DNA of 64,000 nt from Aelia acuminata (GCA_911387785.2 OU426982.1:126427993-126491992); one strand, 5' to 3'. Shown: positions 22,747-34,274, counted from the first letter of the stretch. Numbers and translations are program-made. Notes: generated from the sequence alone by a model not told the origin.

Positions 22747-22845
22747 TCTTCTTGGGCTCCTCTGACAGCATGGTGTGGTGGACCTGGATGGAGTGCGGGT
22801 GGAGCTCCCCCAGACCTCCCAGCTCCATGCTCAGCATCCCGCTTT
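22747..22845 (-). CDS. Candidate internal coding exon of an unrecognised host gene
   Basis: A 99-bp GC-rich block sits in very AT-rich sequence. On the minus strand it is preceded by TTTACAG (acceptor) and followed by GTGAGTAC (strong donor). Only one frame gives a sensible peptide: two bases complete a codon, then 32 codons read SGMLSMELGGLGELHPHSIQ followed by VHHTMLSEEPKK, with one base left over (phase 1 at both ends). The peptide is Gly/Leu/His-rich and lacks a recognisable domain. The candidate exon at 51921-52009 ends with the matching phase. I do not recognise the protein. It could alternatively be a conserved non-coding or repeat fragment, but the splice signals, composition and frame agree. 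Confidence 0.6.
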
Positions 22846-22849
22846 CTGT

Positions 22850-23480
22850 AAACATATTATTAAATATAATATAACATTACACTTAGTAATATACTGTATA
22901 TATAGTATATACGGTGTATACGTTATTCGTTCGTATAAGATATTAATTAGTGACCGAAATAATACAATAATTACTATAATAGTTGAACACAACGTACTCA
23001 TTTTAGGTGCATGAAACACATTACTACTTTCTGATTCATCGAAATAGTTTAAAATTCAAAAGGATTTAACTATGTATGGAACTTTCAATGCAAGACTACC
23101 ACCACTCCAAATAATCAACAAGATATAAAAGAAAATCACATTTAAGTTATTTAAGTTTATAAGAGCAAATATTCCAGTTTTTAGAAACTACGATAATAAT
23201 ACGAGTTTGAGAGCAACATATTTTAAAGTGTGTTACTTCAGCATTTAAATTTTATCAAACTGACAAATCTATTGAAACAAATAACTTAAAGTAAGATTAT
23301 CTTTTTAAAATATGTTAACAGTTTAATATACCAGTTGGAGTGGTTTCGAGATAAAAAATAAAATTAAAAATAAATTTTTTGAGTTATGGTATTCTTGCAT
23401 TGAGGTTGCTATGTAAAGCTCAGTTTTTTATTTTCTTCATAATGGTTTTATTTATTTTCATCTTGTAGAGAATAAGGAAG
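22850..23480. other. AT-rich stretch, no gene seen
   Basis: Short open frames on both strands are noise. Confidence 0.4.
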
Positions 23481-23602
23481 CCTTTCATTTATATCTAATC
23501 TTGTAACAAATTGGAGTTAATCTCATGCTAAAAATAACATTTTATTAATACAAATATACAACAATATAATAGATATCAATTATACAAAAACAATGTATAG
23601 TG

Positions 23603-23740
23603 CATGGTGACTTAGTGTATGTAGCGAATGGTAACAAAACAAACAGAAATAAGCTAGATGAGATCAGAAGTGGACCATTCATGATGAAGAAAAGACATTC
23701 TAATTCAATTAGTGAATTAGGAAGTCATGTGTTTTTAGAG
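23603..23740 (+). pseudogene. Ty3/gypsy-like integrase C-terminal fragment
   Basis: The frame reads GDLVYVANGNKTNRNKLDEI followed by RSGPFMMKKRHSNSISEL. The GD-x-VYV...KLDEI..GPF...R.SNSI pattern is the C-terminal DNA-binding module typical of gypsy-class integrases, where the ORF ends close to the 3' LTR. Everything upstream (protease, reverse transcriptase, integrase core) is missing, and the sequence to the left is an inverted LTR piece. The family assignment is from the motif pattern. Confidence 0.65.
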
Positions 23741-23788
23741 GACATATTATTTTGTATAGTGCATTGTTATGGATTTTCTATCTAGAGA

Positions 23789-23922
23789 TGTAACAATGGA
23801 TTGTTAATCAATTGTTATTTTTAGGTATTATAGTTTTTGTATAATTGATATCTATTATATTGTTGTATATTTGTGTCAATAAAACGTTATTTTTAGCATG
23901 AGATTAACTCCAATTTGTTACA
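23789..23922 (+). repeat. Short LTR (134 bp)
   Basis: It starts TGTAACAATGG and ends CAATTTGTTACA, so the TG...CA ends lie in a short inverted repeat. AATAAAA at about 23878 could serve as the polyadenylation signal. It lies just downstream of the integrase tail. Confidence 0.65.
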
Positions 23923-24029
23923 AGATTAGAAATTGATTAACAATTCATTGTTACATCTCTAGATAGAAAATCGATAACAATGCACTATACAAAATAATAT
24001 GTCCTCTAAAAACACGTGATTGGCAACCA

Positions 24030-24600
24030 GCTTACATATATAATATAACTGACACGATATCATATTTTTTTGAGTTTTTTTTTCATTGCATTTTCACTTG
24101 CTTTCTCTGGGGGACCTGACTATTTTTCGGCACTGAAGATGTAAGAAATCTTTTGAATGATTCCTCAATCATAGAATTTGATGAATTTCTAGCAACATTA
24201 CTTATAATTAATTATTTAAATAATAAATATTTTAAAAAATTTATTGGTGTACATTTTCAAGAAAATAGGTATATATATAAAGATGATGTGGTTTTTACTT
24301 TAGGATATTTTTCCATGATTTCTAAGAGAACACAATATAAATTAAACACAATAAAAAAAAATCAAAACTTATTAATTTATTATCGATTAATTGTAAAATA
24401 AATTAACAACTTGTTTGTTAGTGAACTAGTAAAGTCTGGAACATTCTCTTCAGTTCATTGTGCTTTCTAAATCGATCTAAACATTGAACGTTAAATAAGA
24501 TGGAGCATAATACTTTTTGTTCTATTGAGCGAAAATATCAAAACTGATTTTTATCGCTAGGCTTCATATAATGGTTATAGTTTAGTATTTGCATTGTTCC
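24030..24600. other. AT-rich stretch with an 82-codon frame, unrecognised
   Basis: The frame 24153-24401 encodes an Ile/Asn/Lys/Phe-rich peptide without a known motif, typical of AT-rich chance frames. Confidence 0.35.
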
Positions 24601-24629
24601 CCATACTGTAAGCTCGGTAAAGTGTGCTA

Positions 24630-25080
24630 ATCTTGACAATGCTGATGGAGTTACTCGTACAATGCCACTTTCTTCCGGACACTTCTGGAGCTTGCCATAC
24701 CAACGGAGAAGACAAGGAAGACCAAGATGAAATTACGGTGGCGTGAGAAGAAGCAGCATGACCCCTCGCAGTCCATCTTCCTCTTTCTCCGTGGTGTCAT
24801 CTCTCCTCCAGAGCTAGCGGACTTCTTCACCACAGGCCTTCATCCATCTTCAGTATTTACTACTCTCAGCTCTGGAATTGATTACCACTTCTTGCATAAC
24901 TCCTATTTCAAAGTGTATCACTCGATAGCTTTAACTCTCTTTGAATTGTGTTTGATTCAGCGAAAGGGAATTGCAGAAGCTGTAGGTATTGAAAAAACAA
25001 CTAATACAATTGCAACCCAGGAAGGTATAGAAGTTCGCGAAGAAGTTTGAGGCCAAGACCTTCGAGGTTTGAAAAAGAAT
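24630..25080. other. GC-richer island with open frames on both strands, unrecognised
   Basis: The plus-strand frame (24727-25050, 107 codons) and a minus-strand frame (24833-24651) overlap. Neither shows a domain I recognise. The island may be a host exon or a decayed mobile-element ORF. Confidence 0.25.
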
Positions 25081-25089
25081 ATGCTTTGC

Positions 25090-26790
25090 ATTATGCAGTT
25101 GAGCTGCCTGCCCCCTCCCTTTTATTTAATCTATAAATTAGGAATATCAACATTATAGAGGCTGGTTGTACCCTAAAGTATCTCCAGACCAAATTCTAGA
25201 TCAACAAACTAATGATCAGAAAAGTAAATCATACATTTGAAGATAAATTGTAATGTTACATTTAGCGTTTTATTAAAATTCATTACTTCTTCTATTCCGT
25301 AATAGTTAAGTCGTTTAACATATTTGTTTCTGGTGCAAAATCAACACATACTACTGCAGAATCCAAATTGATCATGGGGAATATAGAAAAATTTATATCT
25401 CTGATTTTAAAGAAGTATTAGGTACTTGAAAATTATTATTATTTTAGTAGTAAATTTTTTATTCAAAAAGAATGATAAAGAAATGATTTTTTTCACATGG
25501 TATCAAAAATAAAATTCTCTCTTGATAAAAATCATATTATTTTCAAAATTCCAGGTAAAAATTTAAATCTGATTTAATTTTTATTTTTATAATCATCATC
25601 ATCAAGAGTTCAAACCCTCGTTCCACTAACACGGCACCCCTAACTGACCAACTTATTAACTTGCACTATTCCTAAATATTTGAAAAATGATTAGCTGTGT
25701 CCATAATATATATTGCGTGCTCCGTATAAAAAACTTCATAAATTCATGCCCTCTGTCCAGTATACCAATTTTTTTTTTAATTAGGAAAATGCTAAGTACT
25801 TCCGCATAAGAATATTCAAACTTCGAAATTTTTCTATTAAAATATTAACTGAATTAAATACAAACATAAATTGCAGGTTTGCATGGACATTCACCATCGA
25901 AATAATAAGTGGCTTGTTTATGAGTACTGTGACCCAGATGTCATTTAGTTAATTATTGATTATAATGAAATACATTAGAATAATAGACGCAAATTATAAT
26001 AATTACAAGCGTACGTAACTACCTGATTGATAACTGATTAATACCAATCTTAGCCAATCACTAATGAGTATTCTTTCGTTCTTCGAGGGGTGATATAACT
26101 CTTTACAGTATCTTTAGCGTAACTGGACTAATCAAATATTATCTAAAGCCAATGTCCAAAAATTAGCTCTAATTTCAACGCTACGCAATTAATAGATTCC
26201 ATGGAATTAGTCGTAACGAGTCGGACGGTAGGGGGGGGGGCGGTTAAGAGAAAAATTATCAATTTTATTCTTGTCATGTAACATTCGGCATGTAACAAGA
26301 TAAAAGATGAAAACTATTAGCGGTTGCTCAATACTCAAGCTAGAGCACTCAACAAGTTGTTACCTAAACAAAACCAAAGTGCGAACCGCTCAACCGAAAA
26401 AAAGTTTTTAGGAATCGAGCGAACCAATAAAAAAATATATATACAATTGGCCAATAGCTATTCAATTATCCTCTTATATGTACAGAACGATGTATACATA
26501 TATATCGTACTTAATATAAGAAACTTCTTGTCTTAATTTATTGCTTCATGGACAACGGCTTTGTCGCCATTCTCAAGTATAAAATTGGTTTGATCAATTA
26601 AACATTATTAAATAACCAAAGTTAAAAAAATAATATAAAGCAATAGTAAAAAAAATCTTTTTTCTTAAACAAGGAAGCACTGTCCAGTAGTTTAACCATT
26701 TACTATCATACTTGCTTAAGAATGTATTTTCAATTAAAGGATTTATAAAATTTGTTTAAATATAGTTTAAAATATTTTTCTTTTAAAAAT
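25090..26790. other. AT-rich stretch, no gene seen
   Basis: A G-run near 26231-26240. No recognisable element. Confidence 0.4.
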
Positions 26791-26799
26791 TAGGTTTCC

Positions 26800-27083
26800 A
26801 TAATATATAATTGAAGGGGTCGGGGCAAAATAGTGCCAAGCAACATTTTTTAACAAAAATAAACTGTAGCTGCAGTCTGTTGTATATTACGTACGATTAT
26901 ATTTCTATGATGTAAATGCCACATAAATATAACTATAAAGAGCCACTATAATCATATTTTGGTGGCATTTCCATCATAGACATATAGTCCTACGTAATAT
27001 ACAGCAGACTGCAGCTACAGGTCATATTTGTTAAAAATGTTGCTTGGCACTATTTTGCCCCGACCACTTCAATTATATATTAT
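26800..27083. mobile_element. Foldback MITE forming a near-perfect 284-bp hairpin
   Basis: Arms 26800-26922 and 26962-27083 are reverse complements with few mismatches, around a loop of about 39 nt. Landmarks are GGGTCGGGGCAAAATAGTGC and GTAGCTGCAGTCTG and their mirrors. There is no coding sequence. The pairing continues to the outermost ATAATATATAATTG, so the target duplication is unclear. Confidence 0.85.
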
Positions 27084-27196
27084 GAATTAAAACACCTCAA
27101 TCTGAAGAATGCTTTATTTTATCTAGCTTTTTTAACATTGCCTTCATCAACCAAAATTACAGTTATTTTTTTAAACCATTAACTGGTGTCGTCATA

Positions 27197-27749
27197 CAGT
27201 ACCAGTCAAAAGTTTAGACTCACCCTTAGATTTTGTCAAATAAATAAATAACAACATTTTATTTATTGAACAACATATCAACTATAATTTTATTTATAAC
27301 TAGCTGTATATCCCGGTTACACCCAGGGAATTTGGGAAACAATGAGAAAAGCAGTGTGTCAAGAAAAGTCCGTTAGGACAGAAATGAGATTTTTTTTCGA
27401 CTCCAACGGTTGATTTCGTAAAAATGTAACTTAAAGCGAGATCATAACGATTTTTATAACAATGAAGAATGTACCCAGAGATAAGCTGAAGTTATGCAAT
27501 TTTAATATGGACAGGTGTTCGCACCTGGTATGAAAGAAACACCGAGCGAAAGTTGGAGAATTTAGTACAAACTTGTGGATGGATTTCTACAAAGAACAAA
27601 CAAACAGAATTTCATCTTTATTTATGTTTAGATTGTATTCGAAACAATCATATAATGTTTGAAATGTTATCTCTTGAGTTGAAATTATTTTTTTAATCTT
27701 GGAGATTGTGAATTAAATACAAGTGAGTCTAAACTTTTGACTGGTACTG
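27197..27749. mobile_element. Tc1-type MITE, 553 bp, with another repeat inside
   Basis: The ends are CAGTACCAGTCAAAAGTTTA and its complement, flanked by TA on both sides (27195-27196 and 27750-27751). This TIR start (CAGTACCAGTCAAAAGTTT) is characteristic of Tc1 elements. No transposase is present. The interior holds a copy of the RTE-like repeat (27300-27640). Confidence 0.88.
27300..27640 (-). repeat. RTE-like 3' repeat, copy 1 (inside the Tc1 MITE)
   Basis: It begins CTAGCTGTATATCCCGGTTA and ends AATTTCATCTTTATTTATG. Shared blocks include AATTTTAATATGGACAG and AACAAACAAACAGAATTTC with copies at 35585-35760 and 44436-44699. Strand is given assuming the AT-rich TCTGTTTGTTTG end is internal, as in insect RTE-type tails. 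That assignment is tentative. Confidence 0.6.
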
Positions 27750-27759
27750 TATATGAAGA

Positions 27760-28035
27760 TGGAAGGCTAAAATTTTGTAAATGTTCATTGGCAACCCAAA
27801 TCCCATGTTAGCCCTATAGTATCTGTTTTAAAATTGATCGCTTTCATTTATTACACATAATATATCATCCACATATTTTATAATTAACTTAGGCTTAACA
27901 ATGTTTTGAGTTATTAAATATCTGTATTTATTTAAGCTACCTTTTCCTAAATCCTCAAAACTAAGACTTTGACAAAAACTAAATACACATACTTACTTAA
28001 ATCTATATGGATATACTGTTCAAAGATGTACGGAA
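27760..28035. other. No gene seen
   Basis: AT-rich spacer. Confidence 0.4.
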
Positions 28036-28039
28036 TTAC

Positions 28040-28440
28040 CAAAAAAACCTCCAGTCAAAAATATTACGACTCATTACAAATACACCTTGGCACATGACTA
28101 TCAAACCTTACATACTGACTTCTACGTGAAAATAGTCGACCACCACAAAGACTTTTTACAAATGTTTTCAAACTAACATACACGGACATATAAACCTCTT
28201 TATACGAGATTTGGCTACAGAAGAAATGTCCAAAAATGTTATGAGGAGATCAAAAAGGCGTTGGATGAGAGATCTTCTTCTTTATCAGACCTGAATAACA
28301 GAATCAAGCCAGGGAAGAGGTACTGTTGGGTGTCATCCTCTTCCCCATGCCTGACATGTCATTGTATGTCTACTTGAATAGCCATCAAATCTGCTGATTG
28401 TCGATATGTTGTTGACAGGCGCAGATATAGAAATGGAGAA
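28040..28440 (+). mobile_element. Jockey-like LINE 3' end, decayed
   Basis: The plus strand carries the eroded tail: a segment equivalent to RRSKRRWMRDLL at about 28248-28280, and the 3' UTR motif ATCTGCTGATTGTCGATATG close to the end, matching the inverted copies at 8552, 28868 and 59095. Confidence 0.65.
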
Positions 28441-28492
28441 AAAAAGTGAAAAGAAATTGTTTAGATTTAATTTTCAAAATCGAAGAAGATAT

Positions 28493-28767
28493 TTGTTTGT
28501 ATGTTTAACGTTACTTTATGCCACTAAGGCTAATCGGACGATGCCACAGTTGGAGTCCTAAATTTTGCCTATCCAGGTATAGGGATCATTAACGAATACC
28601 TGACATTGTACAGGCTCGGGACCTCCATTTTACGTCCTATCCAAGAGACGGCATAGACAAGGATTTTTTACTCCCATTAAATAATCCCAGGGCTACCTCG
28701 GGACGCGAACCCGTGACACTTAGTATGGTAGGTTTCTATGCTAACCACTATACCACTGGTGACCTCT
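28493..28767 (-). mobile_element. SINE-A, copy 4, near full length
   Basis: The full body and tRNA-like head lie on the minus strand, with the tail at the low-coordinate end. The segment TAATTATACC is shortened. Confidence 0.85.
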
Positions 28768-28867
28768 GGAAGATATTATTTTATTCGACAGTAAAAATAA
28801 TTTTATTACTTATCTATTCACTTTTCAATTAATTTTTACTAGTTATATTTTTTTTCTCTCATCAGAG

Positions 28868-29140
28868 TTCCATTCACACCTGTAAGCTTACAGCTACAAT
28901 CAGCAGGCATTTTAGGCATGAACAATTGCCAAGCAGGACCTCTTCTTGGGGTAAAAAAAAATTCAGTAGAGGAGGTCTTCTATCCAGCTTCTTTTCTTTT
29001 CTTAGATTACTCGTCATCAACGCTAATAATTCTTATAGATAAATCATGTCCATGCCATTTCTTATGTTGATCGGTGGTAGTTACAAAGTTGTTTTGTCTG
29101 TCAATTAATAATAATTTTACAAATTTAAATAAAAATTATT
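28868..29140 (-). mobile_element. Jockey-like LINE 3' end, decayed
   Basis: It shares the 3' UTR (CACACCTGTAAG...AATCAGCAGGCATTTTAGGC) and the final AGAGGAGGTCTTCTATCCAG, the complement of a WMRDLL-like ending, with the other Jockey tails. It points toward the opposite-strand tail at 28040-28440. Confidence 0.65.
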
Positions 29141-29410
29141 CCAAAGAGAGAATTCACAATCCTCAAGAAGCTGTTGTAGAGGAACTGGGAGTGGGCGGTA
29201 GGCAACACTACGATACGGTTCTCCGCTTCGATTAGTTCAGTTTAAATCGATTTACTCATCCCTTCACATCGACTTGGCTTCCTTTTTTTTTTCCATAAAT
29301 ACTTTCATCAAAGCTAACAACATTTACTTGGAAAACTTTTAAAACAATTATTTAGAAAATCGAGAGGTCTCTATGTATGAAAAGAATAGAACATGAGTTG
29401 GAAGCGACCG
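29141..29410. other. No gene seen
   Basis: Spacer between LINE tail and SINE. Confidence 0.4.
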
Positions 29411-29424
29411 AAATCTTGTAGTAA

Positions 29425-29710
29425 GGGGTCACCTGTGGTGTTGTGGTTAGCATGGCAACCTACAATACTAAAGATCGCGGGTTCAATTCCAGCGGTGGCC
29501 CTAGGATTTTTTAATGGGAGTAAAAAATCCTTAGCTATGCCGTCCCTCGGATAGGACGTAAAATGGATGTCCCGAGCCTGTACGATGTCAGGTACTCGTT
29601 AAAGATCCCTATCCTAATTATACCTGGATAGGCAAAATTTAGGACTCCCACTGTCGCATCGTCCGATTAGCCTAAGTAGCATAAAAATGGACGTTAAACA
29701 AACAAACAAA
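29425..29710 (+). mobile_element. SINE-A, copy 5, full length with 13-bp target duplication
   Basis: A complete element from GGGGTCACCTGTGG to the (AAAC)n tail, flanked by AATCTTGTAGTAA on both sides (about 29412-29424 and 29711-29723). It defines the family boundaries and shows insertion by target-primed reverse transcription. Confidence 0.93.
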
Positions 29711-29724
29711 CAATCTTGTAGTAA

Positions 29725-30714
29725 CAGGATGTTTCACGAAAGTGTCGAAAGATTTCCTTGGCCCCTCAAAAAGTGGCATGTTAATTAGTGATAACTTGTC
29801 GAATTGCAGCAATACCTACGTAGTACTAATAACAGTAACAGTAGCAATCAAAGGTTTATTCAAACTTAGTCGAACATTCACGAACATCATCTGCAAAAAA
29901 GACCGAAAATGAAGTTTTGTCTGTTCGCCAAAGTGTTTTTGTTTTTTTCTAGTGTCGCTTTTATTTGTTGGTATAGCTCGATATGTGGTATTGATTTCAT
30001 ATTTCAAAAACTATTTATTATTTTTAACAAATTTAGCTATGTCTGATTGGTTCAGAGGTAAATAATAAAGTATTCGTATTTATTATAAATAATAAAGCAT
30101 TCGAAAATAATCTATTCAGCAAAGATATTAATTTTATTCTGAACAGTCGTTAGAACACAATTTTTCGGAAGATTTCAAGTTTCTTATTTTCCTGCGAACC
30201 ATATTTAATGTTCAATGTTCACATCAATAAATCAAGATTAGTGGCTCAAATACGGGTAGCCAATATAAAAGGTTCCACCATTTGTTTAAATAGGAATAAA
30301 ATAAAATTTGATTCCAGTCACACCTGTAAGGTCAGTGCTTTGAATGAGCCTGATTTGAATCTGTCCCTTTAACTTAGCATTTAGAGTAAAATATTTAAAC
30401 AAATATTTATCAGAGTCTGCTGATGGGGAACAGCAATTAGCAAATTTACTTAGTTTCTCGGAGCCGGAGGATTTAAATAAATTGAATGATTTCTATATAT
30501 ATTTTTTATTAAGCTAGTTGAGGACAGAAAATAGATTGTCAATTCTTTTCAATTCTTGATGATTTCTAATTGGTGAGAAATCAGAAAAAAAATTACAGTT
30601 CTTTAAATTATCTTACTGTAACGATAATCTTACTGCTCAGCTATTCTTTTCATTTCTCTTCAAGTTTTCTTTTCAAATAACTGTAGAATGGACTAATTGT
30701 TAAATGTATAATGT
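29725..30714. other. AT-rich stretch, no gene seen
   Basis: The minus-strand frame 30007-29816 has no recognisable domain. Confidence 0.4.
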
Positions 30715-30893
30715 TCGTTTAACTTCCCTTTATGCTAGAAAGGGTAATTTAGGGGAGCCCTAAACTTTGCTGGTCCATGTATAGGATAGAGAATTTTTTA
30801 CACCCTTTGAAAAATTCTAGGGCCACTGCGGGACGCGAACCCGCGACCTTTAGTATTGTAGATTGCTATGCTAACCACGACACCACACCACAT
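30715..30893 (-). mobile_element. SINE-A, copy 6, old and internally deleted
   Basis: The tRNA-like head (GGGTTCGCGTCCCGC on the minus strand) and outer tail are kept. The central body is shortened and diverged. Confidence 0.75.
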
Positions 30894-30894
30894 G

Positions 30895-32705
30895 TATAAT
30901 GTTTAATTTACTTATTACCTGAAACAATAACATATATTCAAAATTAACTCCAGGCATTTGTATTAGTTCCTTCATTTTTTTTCACTAGGCAATACTAATT
31001 ACAATGCCACCCACCCTCAATTTAGACCCTTATGAACGTCTCAATCCGGCCCTGCCGGTATATAGATGGACTGCGAGTCCTCATCCGGCAGCGGAGCTGA
31101 AGATGGGACTGTATGTATATTGTATTGTGTATTGTCTATCGGCGGATAGGACACAATAACAGGAAGCAGCCATCTTTTCTTGTTTCTTTGTTCTGCTCAC
31201 AAATGGCTGATGCAACAATAAACCACGTTTTGCCTATTTTTAATTTTCCTTTCATTCCTGGCATGAAACGCTTCGATCTTTCAATTCAACAATTATATTA
31301 TTAATTAACAATATCGAGATATCGATAACGTGTTTAATTATAATTGACCAATGAAAAACCTATCGTTATTGGTTTATTTGATATTATAATCTACATTAGA
31401 CTCCTTAAAAGTCCTAATAAAATGAATATCTTAAAATAGTTTTTAAAATGTAATTGGAACTGTGTGGTGTGTGCTTGCTATTGAAATTTCACACCAATTA
31501 CTAAAACAAACAATCTTGTATTTTTTAATTTTAATTTTTAATCCTTAAATAATTAAAAAATATTTAATGCAACTTATAAATTACTACAATTAAAATGTTC
31601 CAACAAACACTGCTCTTGAAACACATTGATAACTAACAAACTGTGCAAGTTCATCTCCATTTTTTTTTTTTTTGGTTTTTCCATTCGATTCATCCAGCAT
31701 TGGAACAGTATCGATTATTGTTTCTCAAACCAACCAATCAAATTTAGAATCAAAAGAGTGGGGGAAGGATAAGCGTGTTTTATCAACGTGTTTATTGGAT
31801 AGTTATGACATACCTTAAAAATTTGACGAACAGAAACAATAGACAATTTACCATAAATAAGATAAAAAATTTTACTTTTAATAAGCTATTGAAAATCCAA
31901 AAACAACACTTCTGATTCTGCAATTAACTTATTTAAAATAATTAACTCATGATAAATTTAATAAAAATTCATCCCACAAGTCGATGGTTTAGTGAGAATA
32001 AAAATAAGAACATTTTTTCAATTTTTTGAACAGAGTTCCAGAAGTAGCTATAACATAGACACATTTAGGAGTAATAAAAAACTAAGCTTATGAGAAAAAA
32101 TAATGACGGTTGTGAAGTGGTCGTTGGAAATTAGATGTAATTTCCCTAGAAATATAAAATTTATTATAAGTTTGACATAATAAAATACATAGTGTTATAT
32201 TTACTGTATTTTTAAGATTTTTATGTATAATTATAATATTACTTGAATTGTGTAACTTTGTAAAGGTCGAAATCCGGGTGTTTATGAATGAATAATTTTA
32301 AAGGTTAAATTTTGGAACGAAGTTTGATTTTTTGGAAAGAAGTTTAGCTTTTTGACCGCCAGGGGGCGATTACAATAGACCAAATAGACCTGTTTACGCG
32401 TTTAAGTTTTATTATTTTATTTATTGTTTAAGCAATTGCTTATAACAATGGGGAATGTCCCATAAATCATAATTACCTTAATAATTTTACAATAATAATG
32501 TCTATTAAGATAACTTGTCTTATTAAATTAATTCTACAATAGTTCTTATTCAACATCTCTGTAAAAACAAAAGTATTTTTAATTATTAACATTTAATATA
32601 TAAAAACGATATTTTCCATAAAAAACAAAACAATATCTTATGATCGAACAATAATATATAAATTTAATAAGTTTAATAATAACATACACATACATATTAT
32701 TCCTC
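30895..32705. other. AT-rich stretch, no gene seen
   Basis: It contains a small GC island (31040-31100, with CTGAAGATGGGACTG) and otherwise unique AT-rich sequence. Confidence 0.4.
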
Positions 32706-32721
32706 TTAAATTTAAAGATTA

Positions 32722-32969
32722 GGGGTCACCTGTGGCGTAGTGATTAGCATAGAAACTTACAATACTAAAGGTCGCGGGTTCGCGTCCCGAGGTGGCCCTA
32801 TGCCGTCCCTCGTATAGTACGTAAAATGGAAGTCCCGAGACTGTTAGATATCAGGCACTCGTTAAAGATCCCTATCCTAATTATGCCTGGATAGGCAAAG
32901 TTTATGACTCCCACTGTAGCATCGTCCGATTAGCCTTAGTGGCATAAAGTGACGTCAAAACAAACAAAT
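32722..32969 (+). mobile_element. SINE-A, copy 7, with target duplication
   Basis: Head and most of the body are present, with a deletion after the GTGGCCC block. It is flanked by AAATTTAAAGATTA (about 32708-32721 and 32970-32983). Confidence 0.92.
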
Positions 32970-32984
32970 AAATTTAAAGATTAC

Positions 32985-33280
32985 TAATTAATATAATGAA
33001 TAAATACAATACAGTTGAATGGTTAACTCCGTATGAATTTCCATTCTACCTTTTTGTTAATTATTTAATATGAATAATTTTTGTTTATTTGTAGATATGT
33101 TTAGCCAGATTATTTTAATTAATTATATTCCGTTTTAGTAAAGGACTAAATTGCATTTAATTTATCGATACTGTCATATGGAGAATATTTTCCAGTGAAA
33201 GTAGATCATCGTTTGGATTAGAAATATTTATAAAATTTAGAAATATTTTGTATTTCTCCCCCATTCAAGCTAACTGCTGA
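32985..33280. other. AT-rich spacer
   Basis: A segment at 33217-33265 (TTGGATTAGAAATATTTA...CTTCTCCC-like) recurs at 35160-35205, so this may be a repeat edge. Confidence 0.35.
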
Positions 33281-33286
33281 TTGAGG

Positions 33287-33294
33287 TATATAAG
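33287..33294 (+). promoter_or_regulatory. TATA-box-like TATATAAG
   Basis: It is the only canonical-looking TATA motif ahead of a GC-richer open region (33300-33650). In AT-rich DNA this can easily be chance. Confidence 0.15.
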
Positions 33295-33456
33295 GTGGGT
33301 AACCTTGGAGATGATACAGCTGGCCGAAGATAAAATCTATTCAAGAAGTTTTGATGAATGGAGGCGGTTCAAAGCAGGTGGATAGTGTTATCAAACAGCT
33401 GAGCCAGGGCAGCCAAAAAAGACTCTTACGTAGCCGTAGCTAACACAATTGATAAT

Positions 33457-33649
33457 GTGCCATTATTTAATAAGAAATTATATCACAGAGCTAGGCTAGC
33501 AGCGAAACTGGCCACCGTGGCTTCGGTCCGTTCCAAAAAGAAGAAAATTAATAGATCAATTTTACAATGGGAAACATCTCCTCTCTTAGCCGAAGCTGAA
33601 ACAATGGAGGCCACGAAAACGCCCCGTCGGGAAAAAAGTTTATTGTAAG
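33457..33649 (+). other. Possible exon or decayed ORF, Lys/Arg/Ala-rich, unrecognised
   Basis: A plus-strand frame reads LYHRARLAAKLATVASVRSK, then Lys-rich sequence and PLLAEAETMEATKTPRREK. It ends at GTTTATTGTAAGG, which could be a donor (GTAAGG). A T-rich tract ending TTTTTTTTTAGCAG at 33770 could be an acceptor. The composition is less AT-biased than the flanks. No known domain. Confidence 0.2.
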
Positions 33650-33969
33650 GTGAAAAAAAAAAAAGAATTCTCACCGTTCGAAATATCTTCATTCAAACAT
33701 TTTCAACAACGGATTAATAATTTACTATACTCGCCCTTTTTTAAGTATTTATGTTTTTTTTTTTTTTAGCAGCTACAGGAAAAGCAGTTCACTCTCTGGA
33801 ATTTAATTTCACTAGCGCTAAATCTGTTCTGGCGAGAATCAGGAATGTTAAATGATTATAGTAAAATGTAGATAGTTTTACAAGACAATGCTAAAGAAGA
33901 AATGAGTATTAGCAATGGACAGGCTCGTAGACCGATTATAATGAATTTCTTTTATAATGATCAAGTTGT

Positions 33970-34271
33970 GAATCACCTATTAAACCTTAAAATATTGTTT
34001 TTTTTTTTTTGTTGTTGTTGTTTAATTTAATTGGTATCAACCACCAAATTAGTATAATTTTATCAAACCACTACATTTCGGGGATTGCTTCCAATCTTCA
34101 GAGAGCGTGTATAGTTATTTATTTTTCTATAAAAAATATTTAAAGTTATTAAAAATCAAATTTAAAAATTATATATTTATAAAAGTATATTCTTGAATAC
34201 ATAAGCTTCTTTTATAAAATTAAAAAAAAATAAATAAATAAAAAAAGTGCTCGATTGCTTTAAATTGTTTG
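33970..34271 (-). repeat. Tandem LTR-like unit, copy A, with hammerhead-like core
   Basis: It begins GAATCACCTATTAAACC and ends GTGCTCGATTGCTTTAAATT. The next unit (34275-34471) repeats both ends and the middle. On the minus strand 34101-34070 reads CTGAAGATTGG...CCCCGAAATG. Confidence 0.75.
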
Positions 34272-34274
34272 TAT

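Larger units (their letters stand above)
23485..24020. mobile_element. Rearranged LTR-retrotransposon remnants (head-to-head)
   Basis: A short LTR (23789-23922) is present on the plus strand. Much of it also appears inverted at 23503-23599. The coding tail plus LTR start (23722-23822) appear inverted at 23928-24020. Two partial copies have therefore been joined in opposite orientations. Confidence 0.7.

Noticed and set aside
24651..25050. Host gene in overlapping plus and minus frames
   Set aside because: Neither frame has a recognisable motif, and both strands are open, as expected for chance in a GC-richer patch.
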